A stretch of 64,000 nt of DNA. Source: Anaerolineae bacterium (GTDB taxonomy: Bacteria > Chloroflexota > Anaerolineae > Aggregatilineales > Phototrophicaceae). The notes under the pieces are model-generated. The model saw only the letters and a list, made by a program, of their open reading frames with translations. It was not told where the DNA came from and made no database searches. The DNA is taken from contig JALOOG010000008.1 of assembly GCA_025454525.1 (NCBI GenBank), forward strand, positions 1 through 64,000. Direction: 5' to 3'. The position numbers and the translations under genes are program-made. This document shows, piece by piece, positions 8,720 through 16,217 of the stretch. Position 1 is the stretch's first letter. Every line of letters starts with the position of its first letter.

Positions 8720-9518
8720 GCATAAACCACAAGATATTGAAGCGGATGAAGCGCTTTTGCATCAGCTAGAGAGCTGGCAAGCGCCCAGTGTGACCTCCGA
8801 ATCCACTGCACGCTTGATCTTACGGCTGAACGCTGAATTTACGTCAAAAATGGTGACTCATCGCCCCCAACCGAACGTCTTACGCCGCGCTTTTTGGCTC
8901 ATCTGGATTCAAACCCGTGTGATCGGCCAAACGTTATGGATTGCATCAGCACTAGTGTTATTGCTTGGCGCGGGGGTTACGCTTGCGCTCCGTGAGGTGT
9001 CTTTAGGGGCGTTACCCTTTGTGTTGATCGCGCCGATTGTAGGGATGACGGGGATCACCTTCATCTACAGCGCCTTTAGTGAGCCGATCACCGAATTAGA
9101 ATTAGCGGCCCCGATCTCTCCGCGTTTGTTGGCCTTGAGTCGGCTTACTTTGGTGTTCGGTTTTAACCTTGTGTTTAGCGTGTTATGCAGCATCGGATTA
9201 GCCTTAATCGACTCACAAATCACCTTGATCCCCTTGATCGAAGCATGGTTAACCCCGATGGCCTTGTTATCCGCTCTGTCCTTTTTCTTAAGTGTATTTG
9301 CGCTTGATCCGCTCATCAGCATCGCCATTAGTTTGACCTTATGGGCGATTTTGTGTTTACGGCACTATCTAACCGATCGACTCCCATTTTTAACGGGACT
9401 CCCAAACTTGTTAGAGGTTCAATGGCACGGGGTGATCTGGCTAATCGTGATCGCCTTGGTCGGTCTTGCCTTAAGTTGGATTGGACGTGAAGAACATTGG
9501 TTAAGGTCAGCGCGATGA
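8712..9518 (+). CDS. Membrane protein with anti-sigma-like N-terminus and ABC-2-permease-like core
   Basis: 268 residues. Residues 1-58 are hydrophilic and helical (EALLHQLESWQAPSV, ARLILRLNAEF), in the style of Chloroflexota anti-sigma N-termini, but with no zinc His/Cys motif. About six membrane helices follow. Residues 124-134 read EPITELELAAP; the next gene has EPTLELVIAAP at the same place, so the two are paralogous and resemble ABC-2 permease subunits. Start overlaps the sigma gene, suggesting translational coupling. Inferred role: membrane anti-sigma factor that is also, or came from, a transporter subunit. No direct match to a named family. Confidence 0.55.
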   Translation: MNEHKPQDIEADEALLHQLESWQAPSVTSESTARLILRLNAEFTSKMVTHRPQPNVLRRAFWLIWIQTRVIGQTLWIASALVLLLGAGVTLALREVSLGALPFVLIAPIVGMTGITFIYSAFSEPITELELAAPISPRLLALSRLTLVFGFNLVFSVLCSIGLALIDSQITLIPLIEAWLTPMALLSALSFFLSVFALDPLISIAISLTLWAILCLRHYLTDRLPFLTGLPNLLEVQWHGVIWLIVIALVGLALSWIGREEHWLRSAR

Positions 9519-10318
9519 GCTTTGAGCAGATTCAAAATGTCTATATCGTAATCTTGATCGGTGCGGGGGGTGTCTCGCTATTCACCATTTGGACGGCATT
9601 TCAAATCCTTTATGCCCATCGTCATCAGATCGCATGGCGTTATGCGTGGCGGCGGGTCGGCATGATACCCACGCTGCTCACCCTCGCCGCGTTGGTCGGT
9701 TTAACCATGTTGATTGAGTCCGATGTGATGCCGTTTGTCATGTGGATCGGCGATGCACGGGTGGTCGAAACCGTGATCCCGTTAGCGATCGGGTTACAAG
9801 CGGCGTTTTTGTTTTCACCTGATGATGAGCCAACCTTAGAATTGGTGATCGCCGCGCCGCGTCCATTAGGCATCTTGATCGCCGAACGACTGATGATTTT
9901 AGTCTTCATTCAAGGGGCGATCGCGTTGTTCACCACCGTCTTATTGATGACCGAAAACCCGATCACCCTGATCGATGCGCTGATTCGATCATTTCCACCG
10001 TCCGTATTGTTAGCTGCAAGTGGGATCTACTTTACGTTACGGGTGCGTAGTGGGACCTTCGGCTTGATCATCGTCGGCTTTATGTGGGCCGCGTCCGCAT
10101 GGATTACCGCACCATTTACCCCCGGTGTGATCTGGCCCGAACCCTTTGACACGCTTCAACCGTGGCTTTGGGCCTTTCACCCCTATATGCAACCGTCCCA
10201 ACTGCCCGATACCGCCTATCTCATCAATCGCGGTATGGTCTTGCTGATTGGACTCGGACTGCTCACTTTGAGTTTATCCGAATTGCGAAACAGCGAAAAA
10301 ATCTTATCTAAGTCGTAA
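9515..10318 (+). CDS. ABC-2-like membrane protein, paralogue of upstream gene
   Basis: 267 residues from the ATG at 9515 (MSFEQIQNVY), which overlaps the previous stop as ATGA; the longer frame from 9497 adds only six unlikely residues. Six or seven membrane helices and no sizeable soluble domain. The motif EPTLELVIAAP (105-115) followed by a helix-start Arg/Leu pattern (AERLMILVF) mirrors the upstream protein and the third permease. Probably one of the membrane subunits of the exporter completed by the two following genes. Function of the paralogue pair unproven. Confidence 0.6.
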   Translation: MSFEQIQNVYIVILIGAGGVSLFTIWTAFQILYAHRHQIAWRYAWRRVGMIPTLLTLAALVGLTMLIESDVMPFVMWIGDARVVETVIPLAIGLQAAFLFSPDDEPTLELVIAAPRPLGILIAERLMILVFIQGAIALFTTVLLMTENPITLIDALIRSFPPSVLLAASGIYFTLRVRSGTFGLIIVGFMWAASAWITAPFTPGVIWPEPFDTLQPWLWAFHPYMQPSQLPDTAYLINRGMVLLIGLGLLTLSLSELRNSEKILSKS

Positions 10319-10329
10319 GGGAGGGGTTA

Positions 10330-11238
10330 ATGACCACCATGATCGCACAACTTAGCGGCATCGTCCGCTACGAGTCAAAAATCCAACAGCGCACCTTCCG
10401 TTGGATGTTAGTCGGGGTTAGTTTTATGGTGATCAGTCTGTTGATCGTGATCATTTATTCACCCCAACAGGCCGCCTTGCGGATTAACATTGTCGATACC
10501 ACCTTTTTTGATGTCGAGTTTGATGAAAATAGCGGTACTTTGATCACGATCGAACGCGCTCAACTCAAAGTTTTCGAGGTTTTAGGCGATCGGGTGATCA
10601 CGGAAAGCGATCTTCAACGTTTTTGGAACACGATCCCCGTATTGGACGCGCTTCGCATCGGCTTATTGATGTTACTCGCATTGTTAACGGTCATGATGTC
10701 TGATGTCATCCCGTTAGATCGTAAAGACAAGATGCGCGAAACCCTTTTTAGCACCCCGTTGAACGCCTTGACCTATCTCATCGGCAAAGTGCTAACGGTC
10801 TGGGTCAATTTATGGCGAATCTGTGCCATTGGTGCCGTGATACTTGCGCTGGTCGTGTGGATATTTCGCGGCCCGTTCGATTGGACGCTCTATCTAGTGA
10901 TCTGGGGGATGGTGATCGTGCCAAGCGCGATGTTAGTCTGTGCGTTAAGCGTATTACTCCCGTCATTTGCCCATAATCGACGGGTTGCGATCGGTTTTAG
11001 TGTGATTTTGTTGCCATTGGTGATCTTGCTATATGCCGTGATCATTTTTGGACTCATGGATGTGATCGTGTTGATTGATCCAGCTTATCGGTTTACAAAT
11101 GGTTTTTTGACGTTCCCAGAGCTTCCCGAAGCGGTGATCCTTGGCAATATCGCACGTTTGTATGGACAAGGCCTACTGATCGGCCTCCTTGCCTTATTGA
11201 TCGCGTGGTTTTTTCAGATAAGAGAGCAGAGACGATGA
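10330..11238 (+). CDS. ABC-2-type transporter permease
   Basis: 302 residues. A first helix (24-45) is followed by an extracytoplasmic stretch of about 80 residues, then five more helices. The short amphipathic segment DRKDKMRETLFSTPLNALTY between helices is the ABC-2 coupling region that contacts the ATPase. GGGAGGGG precedes the ATG. The stop overlaps the ATPase start (ATGA). Together with the ATP-binding protein it should form an export complex; substrate unknown. Confidence 0.75.
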   Translation: MTTMIAQLSGIVRYESKIQQRTFRWMLVGVSFMVISLLIVIIYSPQQAALRINIVDTTFFDVEFDENSGTLITIERAQLKVFEVLGDRVITESDLQRFWNTIPVLDALRIGLLMLLALLTVMMSDVIPLDRKDKMRETLFSTPLNALTYLIGKVLTVWVNLWRICAIGAVILALVVWIFRGPFDWTLYLVIWGMVIVPSAMLVCALSVLLPSFAHNRRVAIGFSVILLPLVILLYAVIIFGLMDVIVLIDPAYRFTNGFLTFPELPEAVILGNIARLYGQGLLIGLLALLIAWFFQIREQRR

Positions 11239-12095
11239 TCGAGATCCAACACCTGAGTAAAAAGTATCGGCGCGATGTATTTGCGTTATGTGAGATCGAT
11301 CTCACTATCGGTACTGGCATGTTCGGCCTGTTAGGGCCAAACGGCGCGGGCAAAACCACCTTGATCCGCTTGATCGCGGGTTTAATCACTCCCACCCACG
11401 GACAGATCACCGTATGGGGGCATCGGATGCACTTGGCCAGAGAACGCCAAGCGGCCAAAGGATTGATCGGTTATTTACCACAAGATTTAGGAGTCTATCC
11501 CAACCTCACCGCCTTTGAATTTTTAGATTACATGGCGATCTTAAAAGGGGTGGTCGATCGCAAAACCCGCGCTCAACAAATTCAGCAGGTGATCGAAGCT
11601 GTGCGGTTACAAGAGGCCGCCGATCAACGCTTGAAAACCTATTCCGGCGGCATGAAACGACGCATCGGGATCGCGCAGGCCTTGCTGAATGATCCGAAAG
11701 TGATCATCGTGGATGAGCCAACCGCGGGGCTTGATCCCGAAGAGCGAGTCCGCTTTCGCAATATGTTAGCGGATCTCTCCCAAGATCGTACTGTGATCCT
11801 ATCGACACACATTATTGAAGATGTGAGCCAAAGTTGCCAAGAGTTAGCGATTTTAGAGCGTGGCAAGCTTAAATTTCACGGATCACCGCGCACGTTGATC
11901 CGTGAGGCCCGTGGCAAAGTCTGGACGATCCTCACCGACGGTCAACGTCCACAAGGTGTTACCGTGGTCTCGACCCTGCAATCTGAGCGCGGCACGTCTT
12001 ATCGGGTGATCGGCGATCCGCCCGCTTATTATGACCCTCAATCCGTTGAACCGCTCTTGGAGGACGGTTATATCTGGAAAATGCAAATTCAATGA
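11235..12095 (+). CDS. ABC transporter ATP-binding protein
   Basis: 286 residues from the ATG at 11235 (MIEIQHLSKKY). Walker A GPNGAGKT (34-41), Q-loop YLPQDLGVYPNL, signature YSGGMKRR, Walker B VIIVDEPTAGLDPEE and the H-loop STH are all present, so it is a competent ATPase of the ABC-2 (DRA/CcmA-like) class. The C-terminal ~80 residues form a small extra domain common in this class. Last gene of the sigma operon; powers the permeases upstream. Confidence 0.93.
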   Translation: MIEIQHLSKKYRRDVFALCEIDLTIGTGMFGLLGPNGAGKTTLIRLIAGLITPTHGQITVWGHRMHLARERQAAKGLIGYLPQDLGVYPNLTAFEFLDYMAILKGVVDRKTRAQQIQQVIEAVRLQEAADQRLKTYSGGMKRRIGIAQALLNDPKVIIVDEPTAGLDPEERVRFRNMLADLSQDRTVILSTHIIEDVSQSCQELAILERGKLKFHGSPRTLIREARGKVWTILTDGQRPQGVTVVSTLQSERGTSYRVIGDPPAYYDPQSVEPLLEDGYIWKMQIQ

Positions 12096-12127
12096 ATTTC
12101 TAAGGCACAAAAAGACAGCGGTGGGAG

Positions 12128-12133
12128 TATAAT
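12128..12133 (+). promoter_or_regulatory. -10 element (TATAAT) before the Rel/Spo gene
   Basis: A perfect TATAAT 36 bases before the ATG at 12169. The -35 region is poor, so this is a tentative promoter call. It indicates that the stringent-response gene is transcribed apart from the ABC operon. Confidence 0.4.
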
Positions 12134-12168
12134 CAACCATTATTTAACATTGGACGGAGCGAAGGTCA

Positions 12169-14382
12169 ATGTCTCCCACCGTTGCGACTCCCACTGATCT
12201 ACAATCGTTGGTTGAAAATCTGCCCGATCTAACGCCAAATGATTACACCTTGATCGCGCGCGCCTATCAAAAGGCGGAGATTGCCCATGCCGGCCAAACG
12301 CGCAAATCGGGTGAACCGTATTTTACACATTGTGTCGCTGTGGCGGGCATTTTAGCGGATATGAAGTTAGATGCTGAAGCGATCTCCGCGGCCTTGATGC
12401 ACGACATTATTGAAGACACGCCCGTAACTTTAGAAGATCTTGAACAAGAGTTTGGCAGTGTGATCGCCATGTTGGTGGACGGTGTTACCAAACTCAAAAA
12501 CCTCCCTTTGCCCACGGAAAAAGACAACGCAGGCAAAAAATCTAGCAGCGTCAACCGTGAATTAGAGTACATCCGCAAAATGTTGTTGACCATGGGCGAT
12601 GATGTGCGTGTGGTCTTGATCAAATTAGCCGATCGTCTCCACAACATGCGAACGTTAGGCTATATGAAGCCAGAGCGCCAACGGGTGATCGCCCGCGAAA
12701 CCTTAGATATTTTTACCCCCTTAGCCAATCGCTTGGGTATCTGGCAGATCAAATGGGAATTAGAAGATCTGAGTTTGCGCTATGTGGAACCGGAGATCTA
12801 TAAATCGATCGCTTCTAGCATTGATGAGCGTCGCACCGATCGCGAACGTTATATGGCGGCGATCGCCGAGACTTTAAGAACAGAATTACAACGCTCTGGC
12901 ATCAATGCGACGATCTCCAGCCGTCCCAAGCACATCTACAGCATCTACAAGAAGATGAATCGAAAAGATCTTCCCTTTGAACAGATCTACGATGTGCGTG
13001 CTGTTAGGGTGATTGTAGATAATATTTCCCAGTGTTATCAAACGTTAGGGGTTGTGCATAATTTGTGGCGGCCGATTCCCGGTGAGTTTGATGATTATAT
13101 CGCCGGCCCTAAGGATAACTTTTATCAAAGTTTGCATACCGCTGTCATCGATCTCAACGGTAAGACGGTTGAAGTCCAGATTCGCACTTGGGAGATGCAC
13201 GAACATGCGGAATATGGGATCGCTGCCCATTGGCGTTACAAAGAAGGCCATAGTAATCAGCGCGATGAACAATTTGAGAAGCGTCTCAACTATTTGCGGC
13301 GGTTAATGGAGTTCGGTGCGGAAGTCCGTGATAACACCGAGGTGTTTATGGACACCATGCGAAACGAGGTGTTCCAAGACCGGGTGTATGTCTTTACCCC
13401 AAAAGGCGATATTGTGGATCTGCCCAATGGATCGACTCCGATCGATTTTGCTTATCATATTCATACGGATGTAGGTCATCGTTGCCGCGGGGCAAAAGTC
13501 GGCGGTAAATGGGTCGGTTTGGATTATCAGTTGAAGTCTGGTGAACAGATCGAGATCATCACCACCAATCGCGGCGGCCCCAGCATGGATTGGCTTAATG
13601 ACGATCTCGGATTTACCAAGACTCACCGCGCCCGCGAAAAGATCCGCCATTGGTTTCGCAAGCTGAATCGTGAAAAGCACATCCTACTTGGACGTGAAAC
13701 CTTAGAGCGTGAATTGCGCCGGATTGCGCTCTTAGACAAGATCTCATTTGAGGCGGTCGCTCAACTGTTTGATTACATGGTGTTAGAGGACTTCCTCGCG
13801 CAAGTGGGGGCGGGGGACATCAACGCCGCTCAAATCGCGCATCGTGCTTTAGATGACGAACGTCAACGCCAACAAAAACTTGAAGAAAATACGATCAAAG
13901 TCCGCCCACGTAGTACACCCTTGGTAGAAGATAAATCAAATGGTGTAAATGTCTTGGGAACGGGCGGCTTATTGACCAATATCGCGTCTTGTTGTCATCC
14001 TGTACCGGGCGATCCGATTGTGGGTTATGTGACCCGTGGCCGCGGTATCACCATTCACCACACCGAATGTAAAAATGTCACCAACCTTACGGATCTGGAG
14101 CGTTTGATCGATGTTTCATGGGGGAATGCCACCGAAGAACAGCGTTATATTGTCCCGATTGAAGTCGTGGCATATGACCGTGAAGCGTTAATCCGCGATG
14201 TCAGCACAGTAATCGCGGATGAGAAGATCAACATTACCGATGTGCGTGTCACCGTCAGACAAGACATCGCCACGATTCGTATCAACCTTGAATTGAGCAA
14301 TTATCGTCAAATGACGCGGATTTTAAACAAAATCGGGCTGATCAAGAGTGTAACGGATGTTTATCGGTGCGCGTCGCTTTAA
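12169..14382 (+). CDS. rel: Bifunctional (p)ppGpp synthetase/hydrolase (Rel/SpoT family)
   Basis: 737 residues, the normal length for long RSH enzymes. Order: HD hydrolase domain (about 35-195; ALMHDIIEDT and KLADRLHNMRTLG), synthetase domain (about 245-370; RPKHIYSIYKKM, YDVRAVRVIV, GPKDNFYQSLHTAV, EVQIRTWEMHEHAEYG), TGS domain (about 405-465), a zinc-finger/helical region with CCHPVPGD, and a C-terminal ACT domain. HDxxED of the hydrolase is intact, so both activities are likely. It makes and degrades the stringent-response alarmone. Confidence 0.96.
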   Translation: MSPTVATPTDLQSLVENLPDLTPNDYTLIARAYQKAEIAHAGQTRKSGEPYFTHCVAVAGILADMKLDAEAISAALMHDIIEDTPVTLEDLEQEFGSVIAMLVDGVTKLKNLPLPTEKDNAGKKSSSVNRELEYIRKMLLTMGDDVRVVLIKLADRLHNMRTLGYMKPERQRVIARETLDIFTPLANRLGIWQIKWELEDLSLRYVEPEIYKSIASSIDERRTDRERYMAAIAETLRTELQRSGINATISSRPKHIYSIYKKMNRKDLPFEQIYDVRAVRVIVDNISQCYQTLGVVHNLWRPIPGEFDDYIAGPKDNFYQSLHTAVIDLNGKTVEVQIRTWEMHEHAEYGIAAHWRYKEGHSNQRDEQFEKRLNYLRRLMEFGAEVRDNTEVFMDTMRNEVFQDRVYVFTPKGDIVDLPNGSTPIDFAYHIHTDVGHRCRGAKVGGKWVGLDYQLKSGEQIEIITTNRGGPSMDWLNDDLGFTKTHRAREKIRHWFRKLNREKHILLGRETLERELRRIALLDKISFEAVAQLFDYMVLEDFLAQVGAGDINAAQIAHRALDDERQRQQKLEENTIKVRPRSTPLVEDKSNGVNVLGTGGLLTNIASCCHPVPGDPIVGYVTRGRGITIHHTECKNVTNLTDLERLIDVSWGNATEEQRYIVPIEVVAYDREALIRDVSTVIADEKINITDVRVTVRQDIATIRINLELSNYRQMTRILNKIGLIKSVTDVYRCASL

Positions 14383-14431
14383 AAGCATCAATCTATATGC
14401 TTTAAAGTCGGTTTAAGCGTAAAGACAAGCA

Positions 14432-14447
14432 AGGGGCATTGGCCCCT
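14432..14447. terminator. Hairpin between rel and the S1 gene
   Basis: AGGGGC / GCCCCT, 6-bp stem with a 4-nt ATTG loop, extended by weaker pairs, with TTTG on the plus side. It separates two convergent genes. Confidence 0.6.
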
Positions 14448-14467
14448 CGTTTGTTAAGCTTAAATGG

Positions 14468-15169
14468 CTATTTTTTATTGGTTTGACGCAATGTGCGTGA
14501 GATAATATCATCTTGTTGACGGCTATTGCGATTTTTCTTTTTGCCGCGTTGCACAAAGGTTTCAACTTCATCGTCATCATTGCGGGCCATGGCACGGCGC
14601 AACGCCGCCGCGAACGCGGTCAATTGTTCGTTTTCATCTTCATCTTCATCGACAATCTCCTCAACTTTTTCTTCAGGAGCTTTCATCGTGAGGTCAATTT
14701 GACGTTTCTTGCGATCCACCTTCAAGACGCGCACTTTGACTTTATCGCCGACTTTCACCACATCCGACGGTGATTTTACATATCCGTCGGCCATCTCGGA
14801 GACATGCACCATCCCCGGCCGTTCCGCGCCCACTTCCACAAACGCGCCGAAATTTTCCACGCGCACCACTTCGCCTTCTAACTCATCACCTTCTTTGATC
14901 GCGTCCCAACGTACACTGGGTTGTTTGACCAAGGAGAGGGCGATCCGTTTTGCGTCTTTATCCACTTTCAAAACATAAGCGGTAATTTCTTCACCCGATT
15001 TCACCACATCTTCTACATTGCGAACCGGTTTACCCAGTTGTGAGATATGTAGTAGCGCATCCGTTTCCGCGCCAATATCCACAAATGCGCCGAATAATTC
15101 GATCTTTTTGACCTTTCCGCGCACTTCCATCCCGGCTTTTAAATCATCTAACGTTAATTGGGCGCTCAT
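14468..15169 (-). CDS. Double S1-domain RNA-binding protein
   Basis: 233 residues from the ATG at 15169, chosen for its GGAGAGGG ribosome site; the frame is open to 15184. Two S1 OB-folds lie at about 12-80 (GMEVRGKVKKIELFGAFVDI) and 93-165 (GDELEGEVVRVENFGAFVEV), each ending in a typical lysine-rich strand (KRIALSL, KRQIDLTM). An acidic stretch (EEIVDEDEDENEQ) and a basic tail with KKKNRNSRQQ follow. Such proteins bind mRNA and resemble ribosomal protein S1 or its short paralogues; with two domains it is too short for S1 proper. Confidence 0.85.
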   Translation of the reverse strand: MSAQLTLDDLKAGMEVRGKVKKIELFGAFVDIGAETDALLHISQLGKPVRNVEDVVKSGEEITAYVLKVDKDAKRIALSLVKQPSVRWDAIKEGDELEGEVVRVENFGAFVEVGAERPGMVHVSEMADGYVKSPSDVVKVGDKVKVRVLKVDRKKRQIDLTMKAPEEKVEEIVDEDEDENEQLTAFAAALRRAMARNDDDEVETFVQRGKKKNRNSRQQDDIISRTLRQTNKK

Positions 15170-15244
15170 TTGCCCTCTCCTCATTGAATAGAACGAATAG
15201 AACTGAATCGAATACTAGAACTTAAAACAATGGTGTTTAAACCA

Positions 15245-15964
15245 TCAATTGGTTTCCGCGGTTCCTTCGGGTGTGACTTCGGTCTCGGGAGTCGTCCACA
15301 ATTCGGTTGGTACAGCGGTTTTATCAAACGGCTGATCAGTAAAATATTCCGCATAGGATTGATAGCCGTTCCAATTGTAAAGATCACTACGCTCAATCGC
15401 TTGCTGGATGTCTTGGGGGCGCGCCAATAAGATCGCGACGATCTCACTCGTCGGCGCAACTTGCCCTTCTTCCGAGTCAGTAATATAGGCATAAACGACG
15501 AGCTGATGTTCTGGGAAGTAGACTTCGGCCACCGATTGGCCGCTATCCGTCCGCCCAGCAATATAACTTGGTTCTCCGTAGGCAGCGATCACCTGTTCCA
15601 ATGTCATATTCGGAGCAACTTGTAAGAAGATCTGATCCACCGTGATCCCGTTTTCCGAATAGATCAAGCAGCATGGAATCCCGTCCACCCGTTGGAAACT
15701 TGCGGCCGTAGCCGGACTATCTTCAGCAGGGGGTTGGATGCGAACATCTTGTAAGGTGGCATCGTCTTCCAATTGAGTAATCGCCGTATTCCATGGGGTT
15801 TCGCCTGGAGTCAGCCCACGCCAACACGGTGCGCCACACGGATCTTGACTGATTAAACTGGTATCGTTGAGGTAAGCTTCATTACGGAGTTCAATGGTAG
15901 GCGCGCACGCGGTGACGATCAGGGTTAAAAGTCCCGCTGCCAATAGCAAAAGGCGTAATTTCAT
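15245..15964 (-). CDS. Predicted lipoprotein of unknown function
   Basis: 239 residues from the ATG at 15964 (MKLRLLLLAAG). The signal peptide ends in a lipobox (LIVTAC), so Cys19 should be lipidated and the protein held on the outer face of the membrane. The mature part has further cysteine pairs (CGAPCW, IPCC) and two segments of the kind TPGETPWNTAITQL and MTLEQVIAAYGEPSYI, a pattern of helix then GEPS also seen in BamE/SmpA-like folds, though no assignment is claimed. The frame is open to 16000. Confidence 0.75.
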   Translation of the reverse strand: MKLRLLLLAAGLLTLIVTACAPTIELRNEAYLNDTSLISQDPCGAPCWRGLTPGETPWNTAITQLEDDATLQDVRIQPPAEDSPATAASFQRVDGIPCCLIYSENGITVDQIFLQVAPNMTLEQVIAAYGEPSYIAGRTDSGQSVAEVYFPEHQLVVYAYITDSEEGQVAPTSEIVAILLARPQDIQQAIERSDLYNWNGYQSYAEYFTDQPFDKTAVPTELWTTPETEVTPEGTAETN

Positions 15965-16155
15965 CGGTTCATGGCGCTTTCGTTGAATGCCAACTATCAA
16001 AGGTTGTGAGTGTTGACGATCAGGGATATAGCTGAAATGGAGACAATACCAATATACCCTTGAAGATCATCGCTCCTCAAATGTCAAATGTTCACGTTAG
16101 ATTACGGTTTGACATTATAATAGAGCGTTGGGTCTCTCGCTAGACTGTATTTGCT

Positions 16156-16183
16156 GGGGATCAAACAAATTGATCCCCATTTT
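16156..16183 (+). terminator. Terminator-like hairpin with T-run on the plus strand
   Basis: GGGGATCAA / TTGATCCCC, 9-bp stem with a 5-nt loop, followed by ATTTTT on the plus strand. It lies 40 bases past the end of the minus-strand PPC gene but its T-tract faces the other way. A TATAAT sits at 16116-16121 just upstream on the plus strand, so the pair may bound a short transcript. Confidence 0.5.
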
Positions 16184-16217
16184 TGGTTATTTCGCCATTG
16201 TTCTATGCTATTTGTTG

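Noticed and set aside
14513-14773. 86-codon Phe/Ile-rich frame opposite the S1 gene's acidic tail
   Set aside because: Shadow of the real S1-domain gene; it looks membrane-like only because it complements an Asp/Glu-rich stretch.
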